DNA of 64,000 bases, taken from the NCBI GenBank assembly GCA_005765155.1, contig VCCP01000003.1:3968001-4032000 (forward strand), in the 5' to 3' direction. Shown here piece by piece: positions 24,000 to 36,236 of this stretch (position 1 is its first letter; each line of letters opens with the position of its first letter). Origin of the DNA: Zelopaecilomyces penicillatus (Eukaryota > Ascomycota > Sordariomycetes > Hypocreales > Pseudodiploosporaceae). Both the position numbers and the translations under genes were made by a program. The notes below the pieces were generated by a model. That model saw only the letters and a list, made by a program, of their open reading frames with translations, ran no database searches and had not been told where the DNA came from.

Positions 24000-24868
24000 T
24001 CAGTCCACGGATCCAGCTAATGCCACAGCACTGAATCGCAAATCAGCCCCTCCTCTCTCCAGAAACTTCAAAGCACCCAAAGTCAATCCCTTTTCACTCA
24101 AAACATCCTCATTCTCATCCAAGTCTCCTCTCCTGATTGGGCCCTTCCGACTACCATCAAGCTCCCAAAGCGCCCCATCGCTACCCTTGGCAAAGCAGAC
24201 GTAGTGCAAATCAACGTCGTCTTGTGCATCAGGTGCCGCAGTGTCACCTCCTGACGCAGCCTCTTTGTGAGCGGTGGCGAGGGCGGGTGTTTTTTGGAGC
24301 AGCATTGCTCGCTCCTCGGCTTTCAGGGGGATACTTTTCTTGATTAGCTCGTCAAGCGTTGAGCCCGATTCTGATCAAGTTGGTAGAATTAGTTTGCGTG
24401 CTCCTGAAACCCTTTTGAGAGACGATGTAATCGGGGCATTATGAGATGAACTACTAGCTAGGTAGCTGTTTTCTGCTATTCTTTAAACATACCGATAAAG
24501 TTCCTGGCTGGTCCGTTTGATACCGCATGTAGCAAGCCCATCAAGCCGCACGCATTACGAATTGTCTGCCGCCACCAAATAACGGGCTCCTTATCTCCCG
24601 TGCCGTTGTACTCCTGAGCGAGGCTGTCTTCAGCCATCCGGTGGCTCTCATACACAGCGCTCACGGGGAAGACAAGAAGCAGCGCCAGCGCAGGCCGCGG
24701 GATAAAAGCTAGGAGCTCCGGCTCCGTCAGGGAATAGACATCGTGGATTTGGAGCGCAGGCGAGACGCCGAGCTTGTGGATGAGGCTCGTCATTAGCTGT
24801 GGGTTGGCCTCGAGAGGGATGAAGGCCGGAGCTTTCTGTTCGGGGTCAGGATTTGTCGTTGACGACAT
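24000..24868 (-). CDS. Ubiquitin C-terminal hydrolase, UCH-L/YUH1 type (peptidase C12)
   Basis: Two exons, complement(24493-24868) and complement(24000-24370), with a 122-nt intron; 248 aa. The fold is recognisable from PLEANPQLM (18-26) to the terminal FSAVAL. The catalytic set is complete: oxyanion Gln101 and nucleophile Cys107 in QTIRNACGLMGLLHA, His181 in LHYVCF, Asp197 in WELDGSRKGP. The enzyme hydrolyses small adducts from the ubiquitin or Nedd8 C-terminus and helps process their precursors. The family motif is usually GNACGTIG; here it reads RNACGLMG, a mild variation that keeps the nucleophile. Yeast Yuh1 and animal UCH-L3 are the nearest known counterparts. The flexible crossover loop near 155-175 is Ala/Asp/Gly-rich. 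Confidence 0.93.
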
Positions 24869-25595
24869 TTTAGATGTGTGATTTGTGGTCTCTGAGGGGG
24901 CCTTTGATTCTGATGGTTTGCTTGAGGGAGAATGCCAAGTTGATTGTCTGGCTAATAATTAGTTGTGCAGGATTGATGTTTGGTTCGGTGCTCAGTGAAC
25001 GCTGAAGAGCTGTTGTGCTGAGCCTGACTGCGGATAGCGGGGTGAGGCTTGGGCTGGCGGGGTGCTGAATGACGTTGACCCCCCCTGGACAGTTTCCCCC
25101 CCAGCCACAATTGAATTCTTAAGAGGTGCTCTATTGCAATACAACAACTGAACTTAAAATGGTAAACAGTAAGTTGAGACACATAATACTATGGAGAGAA
25201 GGATACTTGAACGATGTAAACCAAATCATAAGAGGTCCCTCTAAAAAGACCTGCTCCTCTTTGTTCACTGAGCTCAATCATTCCTTAACAGATCTAAAGC
25301 CATCATCAACCTGTGTAGGTAATATTAGAGCAATATACTTGTTATTATTTTCATCATCAATCCTATCTTGATTATCAAACCTTCCGCAAACATAGCAAGC
25401 CAACCCGATGCGAACCTAATCATCAATAAACCTACATTACCCACTTCTTCAAAAGCCATTACCCCTTTTTGTCCCTTCGGCTCCGCGCTACAAGTCTAAT
25501 GATTGACAGAACAAAGTGTTGACAAAATCAATCGTTCCCTCATGTGTTTGATCAGACATACACCCCCCTTGAAGAATGACAGACTGAAAATTGAC
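24869..25595. other. Intergenic region, A/T-rich
   Basis: 0.73 kb between the UCH gene promoter and the 3' end of the PARP-finger gene, both on the minus strand. The segment from about 25110 to 25450 is A/T-rich. No gene was recognised. Confidence 0.55.
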
Positions 25596-27218
25596 TCAAG
25601 CCTTGCGAGGACGACCAGCCCTTCCTTTTCTGCCCGCCGTCGCGTCGGCAGGCTTCTCAGCCTCTTCCTCAGCTGCCTCTTCTTCTGGATCCGGAGAGGC
25701 TGTTTTGGTAGAAGCAATGGATCTGCGGCCCCTTTTCTTAGCAGGTGGTGCTTCCTCTTCAGCTACTGCTTCTTCCTCCACCCCTGGGGAGGCTGTCTTG
25801 GCAGAGGCAATGGATCGACGACCTCTTTTCTTAGCAGCGGGTACTTCCTCCTCAGCTACTGCCTCTTCCTCTGGATCTGGAGAGGCTGTCTTAGTAGAAG
25901 CAATAGATCGGCGACCTCTCTTCTTAGCAGCGGGTGCTTCTTCTTCCACCTTGACCTCAGACTTGACCGAGGGCTTGCGGCCACGCTTTGCCAGGGCAGG
26001 GCCAGGTTCCTTCACACTCTCCTCCTCACTCTCTGCTTTTGTCTCGATTTTGGGGGCAGCAGCTTTTCGCCCACGTGATGCCTTGGGAGGAGCTGGCTTT
26101 ACCTCTTCGTCCTCACTTTCAGCTTTGGGCTCGGCATTTGCGGTGGCCTTCTTTCTTCCCCTTTTGGCGGGGGCTGGTGCTGGGACAGCTGCCTCCGCCT
26201 CCTCGTCCTCATTATCACTCTCAACCTTTGCCTTGGACTTGGGAGCAGCCTTTCGACCACGTGTAGGCTTGGCAGGAGCAGCATCCTCAGTCTCATCAGA
26301 ATCTGCCTTGGTTACCTTGGACTTTTTCACCGTCTTTGCTTTCTTAAGCTGCGGTTCATCGTCATCTTCATCAGCAGCCTTCTTGCGACCTCTTTTGGCC
26401 TTCTTGGGAGGAGCTTCCTCATCTGATGCCTGCTGATCGTTAACCACTATGGAAGTCTACTCTCTTAAACTGACTCACATCTGCATCACCAGCTGCTGCC
26501 TTCTCTTTTGCCAGTTTCTGCTTGGCAGTGAGATGGATGCCTTTCTCGCCTAGCTTGTTCTTTTCCGGATCCTAAACTGGCTTAGAAAATTGCAGACCTA
26601 GATTTAATTGCATGTTGAACTTACTCCTTTGAAGTCCTCTGCATCAATGTGGCCCTGTTTAATACAGCGCTGGATTTTCTCCTGGATCTCTGTCTCACCA
26701 CTTCCATCATGTCAGCAACTCTCGTATTTACTTTGAAGGAAAATACAACTAAACGTACCTCATCTCATCATAGCCATCAATGGCATCAAAATCATAATCA
26801 CACGTGCCATTGGGATCACAAGCCTCCTGAAGGTTGGCCAGCTGAGATCCAGACACACATCCCCTGTTGAACTATTAGGTTTTTGACCATGGAAAAATGA
26901 AATGTGAGAGGACGAGGGTCATTCTTACCAGTGTTTCCAGCTCCAGCTGCCGTGATCATGAATTTCAACCCAGCTGCCAAATCTTATTTGGCCCTTGGTG
27001 ATTTTATCGGCATTCTTTTTGCAGATGGCGTCTTTGCAAACGGCGCGATTGTTGGGCGAGATTTCTAAAAGTAAACCCAAATCAGCACCAAAGATATCAA
27101 GTCGATGATGCCACCCGCGCCACCCAAGCTTGGAGCTCAGGTTCTAGAGGTGAGTCGCAGCAGCGGTCTGATGCTCTGAAGATGAGTTGATGGCCTTACC
27201 AATTCGGTATGTAGGCAT
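25596..27218 (-). CDS. PARP-type zinc-finger protein with basic AT-hook-like repeats
   Basis: Six exons on the minus strand: 27218-27200, 27064-26929, 26863-26759, 26700-26625, 26571-26479, 26432-25596; 421 aa. Phases agree throughout. Residues 1-85 form a PARP-type finger: Cys16 and Cys21 in VCKDAICKKN, then GSWVEIHDHGSWSWKHWGC supplying His51 and Cys54, then DAIDGYDE. Next comes IQRCIKQGHIDAEDFKG. From about residue 145 the protein is Lys/Glu-rich with many RGRK or RGRR cores (AT-hook-like), including three 31-residue repeats each containing KKRGRRSIAS. No catalytic PARP domain is present. The architecture fits the fungal nick- or DNA-binding zf-PARP proteins such as fission yeast Hpz1. A chromatin or DNA-structure-binding role is inferred. 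The last acceptor is CAGCAG, so two splice forms differing by one Gln are possible. Confidence 0.88.
25700..25950 (-). repeat. Three tandem 93-bp coding repeats
   Basis: Three copies of a 93-bp unit within the last exon of the PARP-finger gene, each encoding KKRGRRSIAS followed by T/A-K-T-A-S-P and a Glu-rich linker. Unit cores lie near 25702-25740, 25795-25833 and 25888-25926. The copies differ by a few substitutions. Confidence 0.85.
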
Positions 27219-28028
27219 TTTGCCTAGATGGATAAAGAGTGTGTTGATTTTCTGGATATTCTCACAAAGACTGATGAGTTTCCTTTGAGTTGGCTGGCAG
27301 TTGTCTTGGTATGAAGGGGCAGGGAGCCTCTGCAAGAAAACCCAAGGCTAAAATAGCACCAAGAACCAAAGGCAAATCCCCAAAAAGCAGCCTGCGATCA
27401 AGGAAAACCTCCCTTTTATAATAAAAACAAACCTCTTTTCAGACAGTGGATTTCCGACAGATGCGCAGCTATTCAGACTACAGAATAGGCTTTGCAACAA
27501 AGATGGAAGCGAGTTGGAAGGAGGGAAATACTGCGAATGTGGGAGTTGGGTTGGGAGGAAAGAGATTTGGCAGCTGGGGAACGAGGCAGCGCGTGTCGCG
27601 TCCGCTATCAGTCCCAACTGCGCCAAAGAGACCACGGCCACAGGGGGGAGGGGACGCTGGGCGCTAGGCAGCCGAACTGGCCAACAAACATCCACGGGAA
27701 CCCCATCACTGAGTGTCGGTTAATTGAGACAAAAGAAAATTACTACAGCACATTCACCCCGATCCAACGAGTGGCTCTTACTATCTCTTGGCTTATTAGC
27801 ATTGGACAAACACTCAAAAACGTTGCTATATTCTGCCATGTGGACTGCGCACGTGGAAGTCTTGAAACTTGAATCAGTATATGTTCCATCTTCCTCGCTG
27901 CTCACGTCTACAGTAGCCTGTGTGCTAGCTGCCTGAACTTCTACACCTAGGTACACTTCTACCCAATTGATACAACGCCAACAAGCACAACATACCTAGG
28001 CAACAAACAAATCCTCTATTATATAGAT
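27219..28028. other. Intergenic region: ATR 3' flank and PARP-finger gene promoter
   Basis: 0.8 kb between two tandem minus-strand genes. It holds the 3' UTR of ATR and the promoter or leader of the PARP-finger gene. No coding feature was recognised. Confidence 0.6.
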
Positions 28029-31000
28029 TCACAAAAATGGACACCAGCCGATATACATGGCCGTCAGATTGCGCGGGTCGACCGCTTGCTTGATCAGCTC
28101 CTCCACCTGCCCCTCAACACTGAGAGGGATGCTCTCTGTTGGCAGCAACCCCCTGACTTTCCTCTTGATGCTGTCAACCACACTTTGAGGCTGCAGCTTG
28201 ACGACAACATCGGCCTTCCTCGACGTCCTCTTGTCCTTTTGCAGGTCTAGAGTAGGGTCGTAGATGAAAGCCCCCAGAATGGTCATCAGCGTTTCCTCCT
28301 GTTGCCTGAGGATACTAAGCGTCAGCTCCGACGACTTGCGGAATGGGCCTTCGTAGCCGTATATGCCCATGGCATCCACCATATTGTGCGTCAGTCGGAA
28401 CGGAACCCGCTCTGGCTTCGCAAAGGTAAGTCCCTTGTCGAAGAGACAGTTGAAGTCGACGTGGAACACGCCTCCGTTACCCTCCTCCAGGTTGACGTTC
28501 TCGCCGTGTCGATCTCCAAGTCCGAGTATAGTACCTACCATGGACATGACGGCACATGATCGTGTATACTTGAGGCGTGCACTGAACCAGGCCGATGGAT
28601 TTGGAAACTGCTGGATAAACCACTGGGGGAGCAAGGCAGGAAACCTACCCAGCACATCCTCTGTGAAGAGACGGATTTTGTTCTCGCCAGTAGATGCCTC
28701 CTCCATGAGTTGCCTGAGCGAGTTATAGTCGGGTTGAATCTTCTGTGACGAGTACAAACTCAATAGAATATCACGCATTGTCTTAATCCCTGGAACCCAC
28801 TCGATGATACCGCATTCCTCGTTCAGTGGCACGACAGCGTAGGTACGAATGTACAGCTGTCTCTTACTTGACTCGGCGTCTCGCTTCAATGACCGATTGA
28901 TGATGCCGTTGAATTCCATTAGACGCTGGTCGGTTCGGAGGTCATCCTTCGGTTTAATGAGCAGCATATAGCTCTTTCCATCGCTGCCTCGAGCAGTGAG
29001 TCGGCGTGGCTTCGCTAGAGAACTCAACACCAAGACGTCATCCAAAAAGCAGTCAATAGAAACCACATCCCGTGAAAACGCCTTGTGCTTCTTCACCTGC
29101 TCCGATACAGCCGGAAGGGTCGCTGTGAGTGAGCTCTCAACGGGTACCACGAGCGGGCAAGGGGTGCATTTCTGATTAAACCGCAGGTCTTTAGTCAGGC
29201 TGGCATGCACCGTCTTGTTGGTGTTGAAATCCCCATTCTGACAAGCCAGGAGAAGCTGATCAGCTAGTTTCTCTCCTGCTCTTAAAAGATATTTGAGATC
29301 ATATGAGGCTCCGTCAACTTTTCTGGACACGCTCCTTAGTGTTTGGAGGATCTGGGTTCCTCGTGCCTTTCTCTCAGACGCCTGCCTAGACGTCATAGTC
29401 ATGATACCTATGAGGCTCCATAGAGCCTGATGAGGATGGGCCTCCACCACTTTCACAATGATATGTGATAGTCTTTCGTAGACTTGTATGTTCGGGTGAG
29501 CAATACGGGCCACTATCTGAGGCAGTGCTGTATAAAAGATGTATGCCGGCAGACGATGAATGTACTTGTCCAGGAAAGAATGTAATATGTTCAGCTGCTC
29601 AACTCGTCTCTTATGTAACTCCCGAGACACCGTCAACTTTCCGTCAGGAGCCTTGTCAACTTGTGCGCCAAGATCAAGCCAGATGGTTAGAATCCTGGGG
29701 AGTGTTTGGTAGATGTATTTCGTTCCCGCGTTCAAAGACCTCACATAATTTTCAATCACAAGCCTTGCAATCTCTCCAGTGACAAAATTGTCGCTCTGAT
29801 CGTCAAGTTTTAACGGCTGCTCTGACTCAAGAATCTTCTTGTAGTGGCGTCCAAGATAGTAGTGGCCCTTTTCCCAAGAAGCAAACGTTTTGGGGGGTTG
29901 CTGATACTTCTCACGAAGGGCACCGGCATGGGTCTGTCCAGCAGCATCCAACCACTTTGCTAGAAGGAGCTGCGCCCTAGCAGTCAGAAGCTTTTGATGG
30001 GAGTTGAGCTTGGTAGAGCCCTCGCTTACAGATGGCCCTGTTGGGCCAGTCTGTGTTATGAACTTATTCTGCTCAATGGCTCCTTGAAGCATTTGGATAG
30101 CTTTCCGATGGTGAGAATCTCGCCATAGAAGTTTGGCATTTTCTATAGTAGCTGCGTCGTCGCCAAGCTGGGATGCATGCAGGACAGCATTGAAGGATTG
30201 ATTCAAAGAGTTTGTTTTTCGGGCAAGGCGAGAACTCGCCAACCACAGGCCTGAGATATCAGCGTTGGAGAAAGTCGGTCTGCTCTGGTTAGCGAAGTCT
30301 CCGATAAAGATGGCGGGTGTAGCTACTAACCGAATCAGTTCCATTGTTGCTCTTCGGACGCCCAAAATGTATTGCTTATCATTGAAATAGGCTCCAACGA
30401 CATCCAGTCGGCCATCAAGACGGGCCATTACTTTGCTTCTCTCGTCCTCATGAGCCGACTTTGCACCAACGATCATTTCCAAATCCGTAAGTACATGACA
30501 CTTGAGCAATATATCATGAGCAGCCTGAAATGACACGGTTGATGAAGTTGTCATAGATGATGCAATGTTTTCTCTCATCTCCCGGACGGCTGCGGAAAAT
30601 GCCTTATCACCGCATCTCCTGTGAAGAGATTCAAAGAGTGTCGCCACTGATATGTTGAACTCTGGGACGGCTGTTCCCTGGAATCGTTTTGTGAACTTTG
30701 TCAAACTCTCCCAACGACCTGTCACCCAGGCTGCCTCCACAGCAAACGGCATGATCTTGTTATCACTGAAGGCGTCTGTATGCATTCCTTCGATATGATT
30801 CAATAGCACATCTGTTTTGGTTAGTATGTACATCTGTAAGAGGCATGACAAAACCATACCGTGTTGGCCAGCCTGTTTCAGGCAATTAAGCAGATCCATC
30901 TGAACATCAACGTTGTCAGGCTTTTCCGCGAGCTGTATCTCATACCAAGTCTGTGCAGCAGCCCAGCGTCCTGCTTTCTTATGACTCAGAATCTGCTGGT

Positions 31001-34000
31001 TTATATCAAGGACATGCAAATGCGCTGAGATTCCTTCCAGGCCGTCCGGCTCATCAATATTTGCATAAATGTCTTGGAGTTGTCCGAAAAGGCGAGCTCG
31101 ATCACCCGGGTCTCTTTTCGATCGCTCCATTTTCTGTGCATGCTGTTCCAGGTGAAACAGTGCTCTTGAGTACTCATTGCAATCGATAGCACGCTGCGAA
31201 ATCAGCTCCGCCGAGATACCATCCAACACCGTCCGAATGCGCTGTACTTGCTCTTTACCGCTCGCAGAAAGCCTACCAGATGACCGCTTGGCATGAATCC
31301 ATCTCATAGCATAGTCCAGTACTTTGAAAACAGCCTGTTAAAAAGGATTTTTAGCAAAAAGAATACTCTCATCTCAAAATTATCAGACGCACATGGCAAA
31401 ATCGCTTCAAATCCTCCTTTTCATGATAAGATGCATCCTCGGGCAATCGGTATTCAAGTATTCTAGTTAGTTCATCAAGAACTTGAATTCGCTCTGAGTC
31501 AGTGCTCCTTGATCCTAGGAAGACATGTAGCACAAGAAACGGCAGAAGAAATTCGGCGGTGGACAGATCTTTGACTCTAATCACCCGTGTTAGAGGTTCA
31601 AAAATCATGTCAGCAAATGGTGACTGTCCCTTTCGCAAAAGGTCGACAACAAACGCCCTGAGCCAATTTCCGTATGGCTTGCCGGGATGAAAGATGGGGT
31701 ATTCTGTAGTGACTGGGGCCATAGGGGCCACCATATATCTCGAGTTGAGAAATGGTGTGACTACTTCGCGGATGTTTTCAGGCATAGCGTTCCATTTTCT
31801 AAATACCTCGCTTCCGCCAACCATCCCCGTATTCTGCATAGCACAAGCAGCTCTGATGTCACATCTGTCCACGAGTTCCTGCATGGCGAAGGAAAGAAAG
31901 CCTTGGAGCTTTGTATCGGTCGTTGACAAGAACGATGGCACCAAAACATCTTCCAGGAGGAACAACCCAAAATCAGTGGCTTCATCCATCGTATCAAAGT
32001 TGTTGAGGACCACTATCGAGCGTTGCTCCCTGACATTCTCGATTTGGTTCGAGTCAAGACAGCCAATAAGCCCAATGCACTCAACGCAAAGGCGAGTAAT
32101 GTCCAATTGCACACCGTTATACTTGCAAGAACAGTCCAGGAGAGCCCTGAGAAGAGGAGCAATGGCTATGTCCGACCGCTGGCTGATAGCTGATGTGTAG
32201 AGAATGTCCTGGTTGTTTCTCAGGTATGAAACAAGTTCATTCAACGCTTGGTGGACAACACCGGAATAGTCATGACCGATTCTTGATGTAAAAATATTCA
32301 AAGATTCTTCTGGGCTCAACTTTGGTCGGAGTTCGTCTAGCCTTGACTCTAATTCGCCCAGAGGAACAATATGGGAGAAAGATGGCAGATGGCTGACATA
32401 TCTTCCCACTGTTCCCTCGTATTTATCCAGTAGATAAGTGAGCATACCTTTAGCAATCAAGCTAGTAGATGCATCTAGCAAAGGCCAATAACGGCTAACA
32501 AGAAAGAATGTAGTCTCAAGAAGGGGTTCAATGTCCTCCACTTCGAAGCTTTTAAGCATTGTAGCCCAGCACGAAATCGCTCCTTCGCGTAGTGTATCCT
32601 GTGACGCCGCAGACAATAGACAAGCAGATATCTGAAAGTCGATCAGTATCAACGTGTTCTAGTGAACCAACAGACAAAGTAGCAACATACCTGCGGTCTC
32701 GCAATCCGTGCGTAGATTTGACAAACTTTGATCATCTCCCCAAGAGCCCCAATGCAGCTCCGCTGTTCCATGACTGGTGGATACAGTGATACGGAGTCAT
32801 TGATGACATCAGTGAAACGTGCCATAAGGCCTAGAATATGCGACTGCAAAAACCGGCCAATGGTGTTTCCTTTCTTGTGCTTCGTATCTTTGTTAGCAGT
32901 TAATATCATACCTCCCATTGTTTCCAAGGCCCGACGAATCTGCTCCTCATTAGTGCTACATTCAAGAACGTCAGAACATACACGTACATGTCGCTTTCGT
33001 GTGCCCTCAGAATCTGCTGCCGCCTTCAGTAACTCCATAGCGATCAGCACTGGCTCCGCTTGGATAATATCTAAAAGACTGAGTCGATGAAAGTGAGTGG
33101 ATATCTCATCCAGATGTGATTTTGCAAAGCTTTCTATGTCATCGGTTTCTTGAACCATTAAAAGCGACAGGATAGCTGCTAGGTTTGCGCCATCCAAAAG
33201 AGGGGGCCAGATGTCATCATCATGGCGAGCTTCCGCTATTTTCTGAATGACGTCTTTTTGCTTGTAAAGCACTAACCATGGAAGTGCATGGGTTTGTATT
33301 AGGAGAAGAAGCTCATTGACTGAGATTTGAAGCAATTCCGCTATGGCACGACTTCGTTGTGGGCGCTGAACCATGTCTTTAGTTGCCATGTACGCCAAAC
33401 TTTTCCAAAACGGTTCGAAGAGGCGTCGTGGGGTGGTCCGTCGCGATTCAGCCAGATTCAACAGTTCGTTGAAAGCAAAAGCTGATTCAATGTTATTGCT
33501 ACTCCCCAAATATTCCATCAGTTTAATCAAGACCAAGTTCAGCTCATCCTCTGTCACTACTCTGCCTAGTTGTCCCCATGCCAGGATTCGGGTTTCAATG
33601 AGTTGCGGTTGGTCTCTTTCAGACGTTGTTTTCAGTAGAGCAATGGCATTTTTTCTATTTCGGCAGAGCAGTTCGTTACTCATGTGACGAGTAGCCTTCT
33701 GTGGCATGAAAGTGGCCAGTGTTCTTCCAGCAGCAACTCGGAGTTCTCTGACAGAGCTGTTTAGTGATTGAAAACACCATTGCCCTGGCCCTGACGTCTC
33801 TAGATCGAGGAATGCAGAGTCTTCGCAATGCCTGACAAGCCTCCTCAATGCAATGATCGCAGCAACTCTTGGTCGTCTTGACTCTAGAAATGGGGTCGAA
33901 CGGATCAATCTGGTGAAGATCTGTCGGGCTTCGCTTTTCGCATTATGCGACGAGACCAAGGCAGCCGAATTTTCCCTGCCGTCACAGATAGAGCATTTCA

Positions 34001-35855
34001 TTTTATCCAAGAGCGATGTTTTATCATTAGTGCCTTTGTTGGGATCATCGGCAATGCAGCCAATTCGTGATAATAGATCGATGGCCAGGCATTGTCCATC
34101 CTGATCGCTCTTCTCGAATCCATCCCTGTGACCATGTTAGAAATATTACAACTGCTATATGCGTGGTGCCATAAAGAACTCACAGAAAGAGCTCCTCAAA
34201 CACGACAAGATCATCATCATCATCATCTGGTTTCTTGATGTCAAGTGAGCTGTATATGCTGTGCATCAACTGCAACAAAAAGTCTGGGGCTTCTAGTGAA
34301 AGCTTCCTCTTTTTCGACTCATTAGTCGCTTCACTTAGTGCATCAGTAGCCATGCCCAATGCTTGAACGTGTTGGCGAATCTGTTCGTCCCGAAATTGCG
34401 ATGGATTAGTGCCCTCATGAAGGGCCTGCGCATGCTCAGGAGATTGAACCACTTGCTGAAGCAATATCGTGCACCTCTACAACATAGCTGGTCAGCATAA
34501 TAATCATCATAGAACTGACGAAGCTTCTCACCCAAATATCTGTCCCTTCGCCGATTGCAGGGAATTGCGAAGAGAGAAGTGTGAGTTCTTTCACTAGCTT
34601 CGATGCCGCAAGCCGAGCGACTGAATAAGATTGCCGAGATATCTTCGTTATGGCTATGAGCGCTAAACAATAGCTCAATCTCGTCTTCTCTCCAGCGGAG
34701 TCCATCAAAATCAAATCCCCAGGTGACGAAACCATTTCGCTACAAAGAAGAACAAGAACGACACCCGCTTTATCTCTAATTGATGGAACTAACCCATTTT
34801 TTTCATCCAAATCTTTCTTCATGTCCAGTATTATCTCGATAAGGGGAATCGGCGAGCTTTGGTAGCTCAAGTCCCATCGTTTTTGAACGAAACGCAAATC
34901 CAGAAAGGCATCCATTAGCCAAGGTCCGTTTTCAAACATTGACACACAACACGTCGAGACCACATCCTGAGAAGTCAAAGGATAGGCCAGTATTCTCGCC
35001 ATACTTGCAGCTTGCCGCAGAGCTTGTGACACACCTAACACTTTGTAGGAAACCCTCTGTGTTCTGTCCTGCCAATTTTTCCCAAGTAACTGATCCATGG
35101 CTGCTGACGGTGGGAGTTCAAGACTTATTTTGACTTCGAATTCGGAGGGAATGAGCGACGGCATTTGAAGGTGGTCAAGGAGAGCTGTTCAAAGTATCAG
35201 AAGCTGTTGGTATGACGCATGAGGCATGGAAAGGAGGAATACCAGTCAGGGTTGTTCGAAAATACAGAGTGATAGGCGAGGCGAGTTTCCATATGGTTCC
35301 CGTCCGAGCTACGACAAGGAGCACGTATTGAAAAAAGCCTTCAATAGAGCTTTCCAGCTCAAGACATTTGGGATGGCCGAGCATTCTGAGCAGCTGGGGA
35401 AGAAGCCAGATCCATAGAGGTTCTTGGCCTCTAAATAAGAACCCGCTATCATCGCTTTTATATTCTAATACGGAGGGTGTTTCTTTGATTGCGTATCTCA
35501 TAAAGACGATTGCCTTTAGTGATTCGGCCCGCAGATGTGCTCGGTCTAGAAACGGGTCGTCGAGTTTCATACCATCTAGTATCACGCGACAATATACATA
35601 GATCAACATGTGGTTATGCTCAATGTGTTCGCTTGGCGATTTTAAAAGATCCGCATTATTAGTCACACGTTGGATGATATCATAAAACCCCTTGAGCTCA
35701 CTGTTCTCGTCAGTTCTGGAAGCTTTGGTTGATGCAGCAATGTTCTCCACTAGCTGTGCAGCCAGTGTTGATGGTGGCGGGCCACCTTTGGCCGGATCGG
35801 CTGCCATCCCGGAGACTCCCTGCAAACTCCCTTTGACAATGAAGTCTGCATCCAT
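28029..35855 (-). CDS. uvsB: ATR/Mec1/Rad3-family checkpoint kinase (UVSB homologue)
   Basis: Seven-exon model on the minus strand: 35855-35243, 35184-34532, 34476-34184, 34125-32691, 32631-31393, 31334-30860, 30811-28029; 2,496 aa. The start is the first ATG (MDADF); the frame is open upstream only from TTG. HEAT-type helical repeats fill the N-terminal two thirds, with a UME-like region in exon 4 (around ILSLLMVQETDDIESF) and a FAT region from exon 5. The PI3K-like kinase domain near the C-terminus shows GDRHGENV (catalytic loop), HVDFNCLFDKG (activation segment), and the protein ends with the FATC signature MYIGWCPFL. This is the DNA-damage and replication-stress sensor kinase (yeast Mec1, Aspergillus UvsB), working with its Ddc2/ATRIP partner on RPA-coated single-stranded DNA. 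The 48-nt intron 30812-30859 has no in-frame stop but has a perfect CTAAC branch site, and its removal restores GQHDVLLNH, as conserved in the family. Confidence 0.95.
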
Positions 35856-36236
35856 CGCTGGCCATGCATCGTGTGCCGTAAGTGTCGTAGTCTGGGACAG
35901 CAGAAGTGGGAACGAGGGTTGGGACGAAACGCGACGTTGCAAAACGGACGAAACGCGACCTCACGTGATGCTTCAATTTAGAGCACCAATTATTGCACTT
36001 CATTCTCTCGATACCCTATCACCTCTACTTTGCTCTTATCTACTTCTACACCATGAATTATTAACACGTCTTCTCCTTTAATACCTGGTAGACAGACACA
36101 AATGCTCTATCAATAATTATAGTGAAACAATTCGTACGTAAATCGATGAAAGAGCAGCTTAACAGCCGAGCATAAGGTATACAACAATAACATCTAGTCT
36201 ATGCACTCTGCTCTAAAATCATGGCCCAAGCGCATT
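35856..36236. other. ATR promoter and Hsp70-like 3' flank
   Basis: 381 bp between the ATR start codon and the 3' end of the Hsp70-like gene, both on the minus strand. It contains the paired CGAAACGCG sites and E-box listed separately. Confidence 0.6.
35922..35967 (-). promoter_or_regulatory. Duplicated MBF/SBF-like sites plus CDEI-type E-box in ATR promoter
   Basis: Two identical 14-bp direct repeats, GGACGAAACGCGAC at 35922-35935 and 35946-35959, spaced 24 bp apart, lie 67-104 bp upstream of the ATR start. Each combines CGAAA (SCB-like) and ACGCGA (MCB-like) cores. Immediately adjacent, 35962-35967 is CACGTG, reading ATCACGTGAG on the gene strand, an exact match to the Cbf1 CDEI consensus RTCACRTG. 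G1/S-type control is inferred. Confidence 0.5.

Noticed and set aside
25591..26436. 281-residue plus-strand frame rich in Ser, Ala and Gly
   Set aside because: Antisense shadow of the repeat tail of the PARP-finger gene, which has coherent splicing and a conserved N-terminal finger.
35962..35967. Genome-wide enrichment of CACGTG in this window
   Set aside because: About eleven copies were noticed against roughly fifteen expected by chance, so there is no enrichment; only the ATR site is kept for its full CDEI match and position.
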